Below, in pieces: positions 24,740-33,405 of a stretch of DNA of 64,000 nt. The notes beneath the pieces are model-generated. The model searched no databases. It had not been told where the DNA came from and worked only from the letters and a program-made list of their open reading frames with translations. The stretch's first letter is position 1; every line of letters starts with the position of its first letter. The stretch is taken from positions 1-64,000 of the forward strand of contig CAZKQW010000011.1 in the NCBI GenBank assembly GCA_964555055.1, written 5' to 3'. This stretch comes from GCA-016699445 sp964555055 (GTDB lineage: Bacteria > UBA10199 > JACPAL01 > GCA-016699445). The translations under genes were made by a program, and so were the position numbers.

Positions 24740-27142
24740 TCAAAAGCCGGTGACGGTCCGCACGATCGAGTCCGCATCGATGCCGAAATGCCTCCGGAGA
24801 GCTTCGCGGGTTTCGCTGAAGCCCAGCCCATCGGTGCCCAAAACGTGGAAGTTGGGAATCCACCGAGCTATTTGGTCGGGGACGAGAGTGACGTTGTCAC
24901 TGACGGCGATGACTTTTTCGTAGCCTTCTTTTCCCAGCATTTCCTCGACCCAAGGTTTGCCGCCCGCCTTGCCGGCCTCCAGGGCCTCGCGGCGGAGCTC
25001 GGAATAACTCGTCACGCTCCAGACGTCTGCGGCGATTTGATATTGGGATTGCAGAGTTTCTTGAGCTTGCAAAGCCTGCATGAGGATCGCTCCGCTGCCG
25101 AGGATCGCGACGCGCTTGCCGGTTTCCGTTTGCGCCGGCTTCACGCGGTACATGCCTTTCAAAATCCCTTCTCTCGTCTCTTCCCAATTTTGCGGCGCGG
25201 GCCACATCCGGTAATTTTCGTTATGGAGGGTAATATAATAGGAAATTTCCTCCCCTTCCCCGCACATCCTCCGGATGCCGTCCTGGATGATCGCGACGAG
25301 TTCATAAGCGAAAGCCGGTTCGTAGGATTTCACGCGCGGGTAGGCGCTCGCGAAAAGCAGGCTCTGCCCGTCCTGGTGCTGCAACCCTTCGCCGGCGAGC
25401 GTCGTCCTGCCGTACGTCCCGCCGAACAGGAAGCCGCGGCATCGGGAATCCTGCAGCGACCAGATGAGGTCCCCCACGCGCTGGAAGCCGAACATCGAAT
25501 AGAACACGAACATGGGAATCAGCGGCACTCCGTGCGAAGCCTCGGACGTCCCCGCGGCGATGAAGGCGGAAAGAGCACCCGCTTCGGTGATCCCTTCCTC
25601 CAAGAGCTGGCCGTCGATGCTTTCCCGATAATAAAGCACCATCTTCGCATCGACCGGCTCGTAGAGTTGGCCCGCGGACGAATAGATGCCCACTTGCCGG
25701 AAGATGGGATCCATCCCGAACGTGCGCGCCTCGTCGGGGACGATAGGCACGACGATCTTTCCCAGCTCCGGATGGCGCAAAAGCTTGGAGAGAAACGCGG
25801 AAAAGGCCATCGTCGTCGAGACGTCCCGTCCCGGAGGCGTTCCTTCCAGGAATTCCTTCATCTCCCTCAACTCGAATGTCGAAAGCTTCTTCTTTTCCGT
25901 GCGGCGGCGCGGCACGAAACCACCCAAAGCCCGTCGTCTTTCGAAGAGATACTGCATCTCCGGAGCCTCCGCCGCGGGCTTGTAGAAGGGCAATTCCTTC
26001 AGCCGATCGTCGGGGATCGGGATGTCGAAGCGGTCCCGGAAAGACTTCACTTCCTTTTCGTTCAATTTCTTCTGCTGATGCGTGATGTTCTTGCCTTCGG
26101 CCGCATCGCCCAAACCATACCCTTTGATCGTCTTGGCCAAAACGACCGTCGGCATCCGTTCGCTCGAAACCGCTTTTTGGAAAGCCGCGTATATCTTCTG
26201 CGAATCGTGCCCGCCCCGGCCCAGCTTGCGGATTTGGTCGTCCGTCAAGGAGTCGACGATCCTCAAAAGCTCGGGGGATTTCCCGAAGAAATGCTGACGC
26301 GTGTAGCTGCCGGGTTCGACGACGTATTTTTGGTACTCGCCGTCGACGGCTTCGCTCATCCGCTCCTTCAAGAGCCCTTGGGTATCCTGGGCCAACAACG
26401 GATCCCAGTCGCGACCCCAGACCACTTTCAAGACGTTCCATCCCGCCCCGCGGAAAAGGGATTCGAGCTCTTGGATAATCTTGCCGTTGCCGCGCACCGG
26501 GCCGTCCAATCGCTGGAGGTTGCAGTTGATGACGAAGATCAAATTGTTCAACCCCTCGCGCGAAGCCATCGTCAGCGACCCCATCGATTCGGGTTCGTCC
26601 ATTTCCCCATCCCCTAAAAAGGCCCAGACGCGACTCTCTTCCGTATTTTTCAAACCTCTATGTTGAAGGTAACGGTTATGCCGCGCCTGATAGATGGCCT
26701 GCAGGGGACCTAATCCCATGGACACGGTCGGAAACTCCCAAAAATCCGGCATGGAATAGGGATGGGGATAGGACGATAACCCACCGCCCGCGGCCAGCTC
26801 CGACCGGAAATTCTCCAGATGGCTTTCGTCGAACCGACCCTCCAAGTAAGCGCGGGCGTAGATGCCCGGCGTCGAGTGGCCTTGGAAGAAAATCTGATCT
26901 TGAGGGCGGAAAAAATGATGGAAGGCGACTTCGAGGAGGTTGGCCGAGGAGGCGTAGGTGGAAATATGACCGCCAATGCCCGGGTGCCTGTAGTTGGCCT
27001 TCACCACCATCGCCATGGCGTTCCAGCGGAGGATGCTGCGGATACGACGCTCAATCTCCTCATCGCCCGGATAAATAGGCTGATCCTCTACGGCGATCGT
27101 ATTAATATAATCGGTCTCGAATGGAAATCGAATTCGCCCCAT
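24740..27142 (-). CDS. aceE: Pyruvate dehydrogenase E1 component (homodimeric AceE)
   Basis: AceE decarboxylates pyruvate with thiamine diphosphate and acetylates the lipoyl domain of E2. The protein has 800 residues, against 887 in E. coli. Motifs seen are FQGHSTPGIYARA, the thiamine site GDGEMDEPES-NCNLQRLDGPVRGNG, KTIKGYGLG, and the C-terminal transketolase domain (EGLQHQDGQS, YITLHNENY). The frame begins at TDYINTIAVEDQP with only about nine preceding residues: the usual N-terminal 45-50 residues, which bind the E2 core in E. coli, are absent, and an in-frame stop at 27197-27199 excludes an upstream extension with a normal start. No aceF or lpd gene is nearby. Confidence 0.95.
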   Translation of the reverse strand: MGRIRFPFETDYINTIAVEDQPIYPGDEEIERRIRSILRWNAMAMVVKANYRHPGIGGHISTYASSANLLEVAFHHFFRPQDQIFFQGHSTPGIYARAYLEGRFDESHLENFRSELAAGGGLSSYPHPYSMPDFWEFPTVSMGLGPLQAIYQARHNRYLQHRGLKNTEESRVWAFLGDGEMDEPESMGSLTMASREGLNNLIFVINCNLQRLDGPVRGNGKIIQELESLFRGAGWNVLKVVWGRDWDPLLAQDTQGLLKERMSEAVDGEYQKYVVEPGSYTRQHFFGKSPELLRIVDSLTDDQIRKLGRGGHDSQKIYAAFQKAVSSERMPTVVLAKTIKGYGLGDAAEGKNITHQQKKLNEKEVKSFRDRFDIPIPDDRLKELPFYKPAAEAPEMQYLFERRRALGGFVPRRRTEKKKLSTFELREMKEFLEGTPPGRDVSTTMAFSAFLSKLLRHPELGKIVVPIVPDEARTFGMDPIFRQVGIYSSAGQLYEPVDAKMVLYYRESIDGQLLEEGITEAGALSAFIAAGTSEASHGVPLIPMFVFYSMFGFQRVGDLIWSLQDSRCRGFLFGGTYGRTTLAGEGLQHQDGQSLLFASAYPRVKSYEPAFAYELVAIIQDGIRRMCGEGEEISYYITLHNENYRMWPAPQNWEETREGILKGMYRVKPAQTETGKRVAILGSGAILMQALQAQETLQSQYQIAADVWSVTSYSELRREALEAGKAGGKPWVEEMLGKEGYEKVIAVSDNVTLVPDQIARWIPNFHVLGTDGLGFSETREALRRHFGIDADSIVRTVTGF

Positions 27143-27196
27143 CCTGGGGAATGTACATGATTCGACGCTCGGGACCCAGCTCTTTTTTCGGTGAAA

Positions 27197-27565
27197 TTAT
27201 TGTAGAAATTCACAACCCGCTGGGGGTGTATCGCTCGAAAGGACTTCGCATGCGGCCGCTTGGATGGCTTTGACGCACGTATCGACCATGCCCTTTTCCA
27301 CTTTTAATTCGCCTTTAGCCTTCACTCGATCGGAAATACCCGTGGTGATATTTTGCAGACATTGGTCCTTATTTAAAGCTTGAGCGCCGTCCTTGGGTTG
27401 GCAGCCTAAATACTTGTCGCAAAGCACCGTGGAAAGAGACTTAGCCACTTCTTCTGGAGCTAGGACTTTTTTGCTCTTTGAACAACCCGCAATTGCTAAG
27501 GAAGCGACTACAATCATCCCCAACATTTTAGCCACTTGAGATGTCTTCACAAAAATCCTTTCCAT
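27197..27565 (-). CDS. Hypothetical Cys-rich lipoprotein, 122 aa
   Basis: Starting at the ATG at 27565, which follows a GGGGGG-rich ribosome binding site, the protein has a lipoprotein signal peptide with lipobox AIAGC (Cys28). The mature part has six more cysteines (LCDKYLGCQP, DQCLQ, DTC, AAC, AGC) and probably forms disulfides. An earlier in-frame ATG at 27610 would place extra residues before the signal peptide. No family is recognised; small Cys-patterned lipoproteins are common in Myxococcota-like genomes. It lies upstream of aceE on the same strand, 54 bases from its start. Confidence 0.65.
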   Translation of the reverse strand: MERIFVKTSQVAKMLGMIVVASLAIAGCSKSKKVLAPEEVAKSLSTVLCDKYLGCQPKDGAQALNKDQCLQNITTGISDRVKAKGELKVEKGMVDTCVKAIQAAACEVLSSDTPPAGCEFLQ

Positions 27566-27639
27566 AGCTTCCCCCCTTTTCAGAGGAGTCATAATGAAGT
27601 GATGCCGCATCCTTAATCAAGATGTTTTTAAAAAAACTG

Positions 27640-27726
27640 CGGAGAGGGAGGGATTCGAACCCTCGATACCCTTGCGGGTATACTGCCTTTCCAGGGCAGC
27701 TCCTTCAACCACTCGGACACCTCTCC
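27640..27726 (-). tRNA. tRNA-Ser (anticodon GGA)
   Basis: The 87-base minus-strand sequence folds as a class II tRNA. The acceptor stem GGAGAGG/CCTCTCC, anticodon loop CTGGAAA with anticodon GGA at 27690-27692, a long variable arm (ATACCCGCAAGGGTAT) and T-loop GGTTCGAATCC are all present. CCA is not encoded. It shares most of its 3' half with the second tRNA-Ser at 33.3 kb. Confidence 0.95.
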
Positions 27727-27735
27727 TTTGGGAGA

Positions 27736-27880
27736 TAAGAGGAGATGCCGCTCTCCCCTTATTTATCCCCATCTGAAATCATCGGTCTAATCGCTTCCGT
27801 CAGAGGCGGACCAGCCTCTGGCTGGCACTCCGTCGGGTGCTGCCGGACTCAGTCCGGCCCACCGCTTACTCGCTCGCTTT
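27736..27880. repeat. Hairpin-rich 5' flank of tRNA-Ser(GGA), copy 1
   Basis: This gene-free stretch (about 330 bases lie between the tRNA and the next CDS) holds several hairpins: TAAGAGGAGA/TCTCCCCTTA with one mismatch (27736-27761), CCAGCC/GGCTGG (27811-27825) and GCCGGACT/AGTCCGGC (27842-27858). The stretch CTCCGTCGGGTGC... to CCCACCGCTTACTCGCTC is shared with the flank of the other tRNA-Ser at 33858-33905. Confidence 0.6.
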
Positions 27881-28058
27881 TGATTCTATCGCTTCCTACT
27901 ATTAGGAAATTTTGCGAAATAAATCCGTCAAAGATTCGTGGGCTTTTAGTGAAGCGTCCCCCGGATCAATCAATAAGCGCCGGGGTCGTAGCGGCTTTAT
28001 TTTCAAGATGCCAGAAAAAAGATTGGATATTGCCGAAAAATGGGATTCTAGCTCGGGC

Positions 28059-28475
28059 ATGGACACTTCAGCCTTCATTAAACAAATGGAACAAGCTTCG
28101 GAGAATACCTTGGGGCACACCCTCGGAATCCGCTTCGTCGAGATTTCTCCGGATAAGGTCGTGGCCACGATGCCAGTGGATCGACGGACCCATCAACCCT
28201 ATGGACTCCTCCACGGCGGCGCTTCGGTAGCACTAGCGGAGACGGTAGCGAGCGTCGGCGGTATGATTTCCGTTTTAGAACAAGGCAAGTGGGTCGTGGG
28301 GCTTGAGATCAATGCGAACCACTTACGAGCCGTTAAATCCGGAACCGTCACCGCCGTTGGCGTTCCTATCCACAAAGGGCAATCTACTCACGTGTGGGAA
28401 ATCAAAATCCACGATGACCACCAAAAGCCCGTTTGCGTTTCCCGCTGCACCCTCGCCGTCCGCGATAAAATTTAG
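28059..28475 (+). CDS. Hotdog-fold thioesterase, MenI/YdiI-like
   Basis: From the ATG at 28059 the product has 138 residues and aligns along its whole length with the E. coli YdiI/MenI pattern: HTLGIRFVEI, TMPVDRRTHQPYGLLHGGASVALAET and GLEINANHLRAVKSG. The catalytic Glu in ALAET and the HGG turn are present. MenI hydrolyses 1,4-dihydroxy-2-naphthoyl-CoA in menaquinone synthesis; relatives act on other aromatic acyl-CoAs. An upstream in-frame ATG at 28008 and a longer frame to 27912 exist but would add residues outside the family. No menaquinone genes are nearby, so the substrate is open. Confidence 0.85.
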   Translation: MDTSAFIKQMEQASENTLGHTLGIRFVEISPDKVVATMPVDRRTHQPYGLLHGGASVALAETVASVGGMISVLEQGKWVVGLEINANHLRAVKSGTVTAVGVPIHKGQSTHVWEIKIHDDHQKPVCVSRCTLAVRDKI

Positions 28476-28488
28476 GGGATTCCCCTAA
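28472..28488 (+). terminator. Tight hairpin overlapping the thioesterase stop
   Basis: TTAGGGGA/TCCCCTAA forms a 17-base near-perfect palindrome that contains the stop codon. No clear T-run follows, so this is only a possible terminator. Confidence 0.35.
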
Positions 28489-28557
28489 GTGAAAACAAGT
28501 CTTCCTCCGATTGTCCTCTTACTATAATCTTATTAAGTAGGTTCATATGGAGGAGTT

Positions 28558-28725
28558 ATGAAAAACCAATTGAGTCTTAAGATGAAGAATATGTTTCGCG
28601 CTTTTACGATCCTTTCGGTGCTTTCCGTCGCCATCCTTTTCGGCGGCTGGCGCGGCATGGTAGGACCAGGTTGCAGCTGCAATGCTGATACGCGCTCGTC
28701 AAATCCTCACCTTATAATTAAGTAG
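28558..28725 (+). CDS. Small membrane or secreted peptide, 55 aa
   Basis: A strong GGAGGAG site (28549-28555) precedes the ATG by two bases, and TATAAT occurs 30 bases upstream. The peptide has a basic start (MKNQLSLKMKNMFR), a hydrophobic stretch (residues about 15-29) and a short tail with a Cys-Ser-Cys pair (GPGCSCNAD). It could be a small inner-membrane protein or a secreted peptide; no family is recognised. The clear ribosome binding site is the main reason for calling it. Confidence 0.5.
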   Translation: MKNQLSLKMKNMFRAFTILSVLSVAILFGGWRGMVGPGCSCNADTRSSNPHLIIK

Positions 28726-28740
28726 GGTTTCCCAGCCCAT

Positions 28741-30051
28741 TCACTCTTCAAACTCCTCTATTTGAGGAATGCGCGTGAAGGCGACTTTGGTGCCTGAAAA
28801 TTGCCTTCCTTGCTTCGGGGTCAATCCCAATAGAATAGCGTCCCGGCCGAAGTGTTGATTGATCCCATCCATCACGTGAGAGAGTTTTTCGTGCTTCCAC
28901 TGACAAGGAGAATCAGCGAACGGAAGACCGAAACCACCCTCAAAAAGAACGGCTTGCCGTTCCTTTAGTTTTGGCGCGAGATGATGGAGAGTCACGCTGA
29001 TCTTCTTCACGCGCTCTCCTGAGCGTCCTTCGAAAGCTTGATCCCATTGTTGTTTTAAAACCTTCAGAAGGGAAAACGAGTCCTGCATCTCGGGACATCG
29101 GGATTCCACCCAAATCTTCTCCCCTTTCTCGAAACGTATGCCCAAGGTCACTGCCTTCGTGCCGTAGTCCAAACGTCGCAGCCGGCTCGCGGCCTTTAAA
29201 GCCAAACGACGCGCGATCTGGTAGGCGGGTTCTGGCGGCCGCATCTCGGGGGCCAGGACATGGCTGTGTCCAATCGTACTCCTGCGCGTTTCCTCCTCCG
29301 GCAGATCCCACCCTCTCAATAGATACCAAAGCCGTTCTCCCCAAACGCTCTTCCACAGGCTGCGCATATGCTGCGGAGACAGAGTCAAGAGGGTTTCAAC
29401 ACTTAAAATACCCGCGGCCTTGAGACGCTCCTCCATGCGATGGCCGATGCCCGGCACGTCCCGCAGTTTCAGGGGGAGGAGCTTTTCGGGGAAATCCCGT
29501 GGTCGAAAGATCGTCAAACCGTCGGGCTTTTTGAGGTCGGTCGCCACCTTCGCGAGGTAACGATTGGACGCGATCCCGATCGAACACTTCACCCAAGCGC
29601 CGACCCTTTCCGCTAAACCTTTTTTAATGGAATGGGCGATGACCGTCGCCCTCGCCGGCGATGTTTCATTGTCCATGAGATAGCACGCCATCTCGTCGAT
29701 GGAGCATACGGCGCTCACGGGGAGGTGTCGGTCGATCTCCGCCAAGATGCGTTGGTGAAACTCCACATAACGCCGATGGTCCGCCAGCACGCACACGAGT
29801 CCGGGACACCGGCGCCGCGCCTCATAAACCGGAGTCCCGGTCTTCACCCCATAGGCCTTCGCCTCGTAACTCGCGGCGATGGCGCAAGTGCTATCGGTCT
29901 TAACGGGCACGACGATGACGGGTTTACCACGTAGAGCCGGCCTCAGCTCCTGCTCGACGCTCGCGAAGTAGCTGTTGAAATCGACGTAAAGCCACCTCAA
30001 GGGGCCTTGAAAAACGTCTTGCGAAATCCTTTGAAAAACTCGGGAAACCAT
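28741..30051 (-). CDS. dinB: Y-family DNA polymerase (DinB/Pol IV-like)
   Basis: This 436-residue translesion polymerase has the Y-family catalytic motifs YVDFNSYFASVEQ (metal-binding Asp24) and SIDEMACYL (second Asp/Glu pair, near residue 118). It also has the helix-hairpin-helix LRDVPGIGHRMEERL and a C-terminal little-finger domain. The SIDEMAC form, in place of SIDEAYLD, places it in a less-studied DinB-like branch. The start at 30051 was chosen because GGAGGTCAG lies directly upstream; an upstream in-frame start at 30123 would add 24 basic residues. No LexA-type box was identified by eye. It is divergent from the zinc peptidase gene. Confidence 0.9.
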   Translation of the reverse strand: MVSRVFQRISQDVFQGPLRWLYVDFNSYFASVEQELRPALRGKPVIVVPVKTDSTCAIAASYEAKAYGVKTGTPVYEARRRCPGLVCVLADHRRYVEFHQRILAEIDRHLPVSAVCSIDEMACYLMDNETSPARATVIAHSIKKGLAERVGAWVKCSIGIASNRYLAKVATDLKKPDGLTIFRPRDFPEKLLPLKLRDVPGIGHRMEERLKAAGILSVETLLTLSPQHMRSLWKSVWGERLWYLLRGWDLPEEETRRSTIGHSHVLAPEMRPPEPAYQIARRLALKAASRLRRLDYGTKAVTLGIRFEKGEKIWVESRCPEMQDSFSLLKVLKQQWDQAFEGRSGERVKKISVTLHHLAPKLKERQAVLFEGGFGLPFADSPCQWKHEKLSHVMDGINQHFGRDAILLGLTPKQGRQFSGTKVAFTRIPQIEEFEE

Positions 30052-30127
30052 CTGACCTCCAAAACACCCCCTTCCCAAGAAGAGGCGCACTAGCCAAAGG
30101 CGAAAAACTTTCGTTATACTCATTTTT

Positions 30128-31165
30128 ATGCCTTCGTCAGCCTTAAAACCCGATCCAACGTCTGATTGGTGCGCCTTTTCGGACGAAGACCTTTTAAATC
30201 AACGGGTTTGCGACCTTGAGCTGACTCTGGCGGGCAGCGAATTAGAGGAGCCGATACGACAGCTCTACGCGGAACTCGACCGCCATCGGATCCGTTTCCA
30301 TCCCGAGTGCTACCTCTCCGACGAGTGGTTCGTCATCGAAGGCGAGACGACCATCGGCATCCCCTTTTACCTCGCCCACCAGCGACTCAAGAAGCTCGAG
30401 GAGAAGATGATGCTGGAAGTGGAAGGCGGGACCCGGGAATGGTGCTTAAAGCTGCTCCGCCATGAAGCGGGACATGCGGTCTTTTACGCGTACCATCTCA
30501 ACAAGCGGCGCGACGTGAGGCGGCTTTTCGGACCGTCCCCCAAGGAAATCCCCGAAACCTACCGGCCCAAGCCTTACAGCCGCAGTTACGTCCGGCATCT
30601 CGACAATTGGTATGCCCAAGCCGAACCGGACGAGGATTTTGCGGAAACCTTCGCCGTCTGGCTGACTCCCGACTCTGACTGGCGCTCGCAGTACAAGGGC
30701 TGGCCGGCCTTTCAAAAGCTCCTGTTGATCGACCGGCTGATGAAGGAGATCGCGGACGCCCCGATCAAGAACCGTTCCCGCGTCAAGACCGGCCCCGTCT
30801 CTCGGATGCGGCTTACGCTCAAGACCTATTACGCCCGGAAGCAGAAGGACTACGCCCAGGATTACCCCGATTTTTACGACCGCGACCTCATGAGGATCTT
30901 CGGGAACGGAGAGGCCGGGGGGGCCAAAAGCGCCGTCCTTTTCATGAGGCGTTACCGGAAGTCCCTCTCGGACCGCATCGCGCAGTGGACGGGGGAGAAG
31001 AAGTTCATCGTGAACAATCTCTCCAAGAAGCTCACGGAACGCTGCGAGAAGCTGAAACTCCATCTCGCCAAATCCGAGGAGGAAACGCTCCTGGAAGTCA
31101 CCAGTTACCTTTCCTCCATGATCTCCAACTACATCTACACCGGGAAATTCAAACCGACCGTCTGA
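30128..31165 (+). CDS. Putative zinc-binding metallopeptidase
   Basis: The 345-residue protein has a zincin motif HEAGH at residues 112-116 in the context LLRHEAGHAVFYAY, and a third-ligand-type Glu in DEDFAETFAVWL (about E173). This order matches a family of putative zinc-binding metallopeptidases (Peptidase_Mx type). There is no signal peptide, so it should act in the cytoplasm. It is separated by only 7 bases from an ATP-grasp ligase gene. A peptidase paired with a peptide-ligase-like enzyme suggests making and trimming of a peptide or peptide tag, but no substrate is known. Confidence 0.8.
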   Translation: MPSSALKPDPTSDWCAFSDEDLLNQRVCDLELTLAGSELEEPIRQLYAELDRHRIRFHPECYLSDEWFVIEGETTIGIPFYLAHQRLKKLEEKMMLEVEGGTREWCLKLLRHEAGHAVFYAYHLNKRRDVRRLFGPSPKEIPETYRPKPYSRSYVRHLDNWYAQAEPDEDFAETFAVWLTPDSDWRSQYKGWPAFQKLLLIDRLMKEIADAPIKNRSRVKTGPVSRMRLTLKTYYARKQKDYAQDYPDFYDRDLMRIFGNGEAGGAKSAVLFMRRYRKSLSDRIAQWTGEKKFIVNNLSKKLTERCEKLKLHLAKSEEETLLEVTSYLSSMISNYIYTGKFKPTV

Positions 31166-31172
31166 GGCCCTT

Positions 31173-32189
31173 ATGAAGAAACCCCTCAAAGTCCTGATCG
31201 CTTTCGACGACACGCGCCCCATGGAATCCGGCGAAAATACCGAGTCCTTCCTGAAGCATCCGGCCCGTAAGACCGAGAAGGACATTTACCAGGCCTTAAG
31301 GAAGCTAGGCCACCGTGCCTCGCTTCTTCCGGTCATGGATAATGTCGGATTCCTTTGGAGGGAGATCGCGACCCAAGAGCCCGACATCGTCTTTAACCAA
31401 GTAGAGCAGTTCGGCGGCGAAGCCTTCCAAGAAAGGAACTTCGTGGCCTTCCTCGAGATGATGGGCGTGCCGTATACCGGGACCAACGTCTCCGGCATCA
31501 TCCTTAGCAAGAGGAAGGATGTCGCTAAGAAAATCCTGGCCCACCATAAGATCCGGACTCCGGACTTTTTCGTCGTCGAACAGGGGAGAAAAAGAAGCCT
31601 CGACCACTCACTTCGATTCCCCCTCATGGTCAAGCCGCTCCAGGAAGACGCTTCCTACGGCATTTCCCAACACTCCATCGTCTACGACAACGCGAACCTG
31701 GAGAAACGCGTCTCCTATATTCTCCACACGATGAAACAAGACGTCCTGGTCGAGGAGTACGTCATCGGGCGGGAGATCTATTCCAGCCTCTTGGGCAACG
31801 ACGAAGTCGTCTGCTTCCCGCCGCGCGAGATGGTCTTCGAGAACAGCATTGCGGAAGACCACAAGATCGCCACCTTCCAGGCGAAGTGGAGCGAGGAATA
31901 CCGCAAGAAATGGGGCATCCGGAACCTCTTCCCCAAACTCTCCCCCCGCCTCATGGACAAGATCCAGGAAGAAAGCCTCAAGGCCTACCAAGCCCTCTCC
32001 CTCGAAGGCTATGCGCGCCTCGACCTCCGCGTGACCCCGGACGAAAAGGTGGTCTTCATCGAAGCCAACCCCAACCCCCACCTCGCCCGCGACGAGGACT
32101 TCGCCCTAGCCGCGCGCAAATCGGGATTGAACTATGAAGAGCTCCTTCAAAGAATCTTGGATTTGGGGCTTCTGAAAGCCGACCGATAA
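31173..32189 (+). CDS. ATP-grasp ligase related to D-Ala-D-Ala ligase
   Basis: This 338-residue protein has the ATP-grasp pattern of the D-alanine-D-alanine ligase family: an N-terminal alpha/beta domain, GVPYTGTNVSGIILSKRKD (about 97-112), the ATP-binding Lys in PLMVKPLQEDASYGIS, VEEYVIGREIYSSLLG, YARLDLRVT and the Mg-binding FIEANPNPHL. It likely forms an amide bond through an acyl-phosphate. It does not sit with cell-wall genes but directly follows the zinc peptidase, so the product may be a modified peptide or protein rather than D-Ala-D-Ala. Confidence 0.85.
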   Translation: MKKPLKVLIAFDDTRPMESGENTESFLKHPARKTEKDIYQALRKLGHRASLLPVMDNVGFLWREIATQEPDIVFNQVEQFGGEAFQERNFVAFLEMMGVPYTGTNVSGIILSKRKDVAKKILAHHKIRTPDFFVVEQGRKRSLDHSLRFPLMVKPLQEDASYGISQHSIVYDNANLEKRVSYILHTMKQDVLVEEYVIGREIYSSLLGNDEVVCFPPREMVFENSIAEDHKIATFQAKWSEEYRKKWGIRNLFPKLSPRLMDKIQEESLKAYQALSLEGYARLDLRVTPDEKVVFIEANPNPHLARDEDFALAARKSGLNYEELLQRILDLGLLKADR

Positions 32190-32237
32190 TAGGGTTGACG
32201 ACCCTCTCCAGAACCCTCAAAGAAAATCCGAAATCCT

Positions 32238-32759
32238 ATGAAGGCACTTTTGGAAAAAGCGGCGGAATACGAAAACCTCTACCGGATCGTCGGACGCGCC
32301 CATTATTTGGCCGCCGACCATAACACGTCCTTCAACCGCTACTTGGGCATCCCCGTCATCGTCATCACGGCCGTGGTGGGAACGACGATTTTCGGCACGC
32401 TTTCGGCCAACCCGACGCCGGGATGGAAGATCGCCACGGGCGTCTTTTCGCTCGCCGGTACCATCCTCTCCGCCCTCCAAACGTCCTTGGGATTTTCCCA
32501 AACCGCCGAAAAGCATAAGGCGGCCGGCGAAGCGTATAACGCGGTCCGGAGACGTTTTTCCCTTTTCCTATTGAAATACGGCCAGACGCGGGACATCCAA
32601 ACGGACGCGTCTTACGAAAACGCGTTCGCAGAATTGGAATCCATCGTGCTTTCTTTGAACGACTTACCGAAAGAATTCCCGGCCCTGCCCGATCGGTTCT
32701 ACGACAAAGCCAAGCGGGAAAAGAAACGGAACCAGAGTGGCACTACCGAGACTTCTTAA
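32238..32759 (+). CDS. SLATT-domain two-transmembrane protein
   Basis: The 173-residue protein fits the SLATT pattern: an amphipathic N-terminal helix (residues 1-30), two closely spaced membrane helices (about 35-57, YLGIPVIVITAVVGTTIFGTL, and 64-85, WKIATGVFSLAGTILSALQT), then AEKHKAAGEAYNAVRRRF and a helical tail. SLATT domains are predicted pore-forming effectors in nucleotide-signal conflict systems, often beside CD-NTases or SLOG proteins. None of those partners is visible here; the neighbours are an ATP-grasp/peptidase pair 48 bases upstream. It may be a stand-alone SLATT or part of that operon. Confidence 0.75.
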   Translation: MKALLEKAAEYENLYRIVGRAHYLAADHNTSFNRYLGIPVIVITAVVGTTIFGTLSANPTPGWKIATGVFSLAGTILSALQTSLGFSQTAEKHKAAGEAYNAVRRRFSLFLLKYGQTRDIQTDASYENAFAELESIVLSLNDLPKEFPALPDRFYDKAKREKKRNQSGTTETS

Positions 32760-33178
32760 TAAATCCCTAAAAAATGAAGACCGATCCCAAAAGCGATCAA
32801 GGCTGACGGCAGGCCGATTAAGGTAAGATAGTAAATTTGCCGGGAATATCGGCTCACCCGACGGCGATCACCCAAGATGGCCGCTCGTTGGCGCAGCCTG
32901 ATAGGCGCAAGGAAGCAATAAAGATTCACCGCGACAGCCACCAGACCGCAAACGACTTTAAGGGCGTAAAGTCCGTGGAGCCTTTGGGCATCGAAAAGAA
33001 AGAGTCCGCTCGCCAGCACCATGGAAAAAGCCGGAATCTCCACCCACCGATCCACCGCTTCATGGAGACGCGGTGCGATCTCGGAAGCCCAAGGACCGCG
33101 CTCTATGACGAATTCGACCATGACGCATCCGAACCAAAGGCCGACGGAAAAAAGATGGAGGAAAAGCGCGAGGGACAT
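32756..33178 (-). CDS. Small integral membrane protein, four helices
   Basis: The 140-residue protein has four hydrophobic segments (about 4-24, 50-64, 72-92 and 115-137), with the first helix carrying HLFSVGLWFG. This recalls small haem- or copper-linked membrane proteins with a His in the first helix, but no family can be named with confidence. It overlaps the end of the convergent SLATT gene by 4 bases. Confidence 0.7.
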   Translation of the reverse strand: MSLALFLHLFSVGLWFGCVMVEFVIERGPWASEIAPRLHEAVDRWVEIPAFSMVLASGLFLFDAQRLHGLYALKVVCGLVAVAVNLYCFLAPIRLRQRAAILGDRRRVSRYSRQIYYLTLIGLPSALIAFGIGLHFLGIY

Positions 33179-33300
33179 GGGTGCTACATTCTAGGAGGAG
33201 TTATAAAGATCAATTTTATAATGAATCCAGGGAACCCTGGTGCCCGGCATATTACCTTTCATTTCGACTTAAGCGTTCTTTAAATTATTAGGAGCATTTG

Positions 33301-33387
33301 CGGAGAGGGAGGGATTCGAACCCTCGATACCCTTGCGGGTATGCCTGATTTCGAGTCAGGTAGTTTCAACCACTCACCCACCTCTCC
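33301..33387 (-). tRNA. tRNA-Ser (anticodon CGA)
   Basis: The 87-base minus-strand sequence folds as a class II tRNA with acceptor stem GGAGAGG/CCTCTCC, anticodon loop CTCGAAA (anticodon CGA at 33351-33353), a long variable arm and the T-loop GGTTCGAATCC. CCA is not encoded. The first 71 bases of this tRNA are repeated exactly at 33715-33785. Confidence 0.95.
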
Positions 33388-33405
33388 AAGAATGATTCTT
33401 TAATT

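Noticed and set aside
24788..26617. A 609-codon open frame on the plus strand across aceE
   Set aside because: It is antisense to a clearly recognised gene, has no family features and arises from the GC-rich codon usage of aceE.
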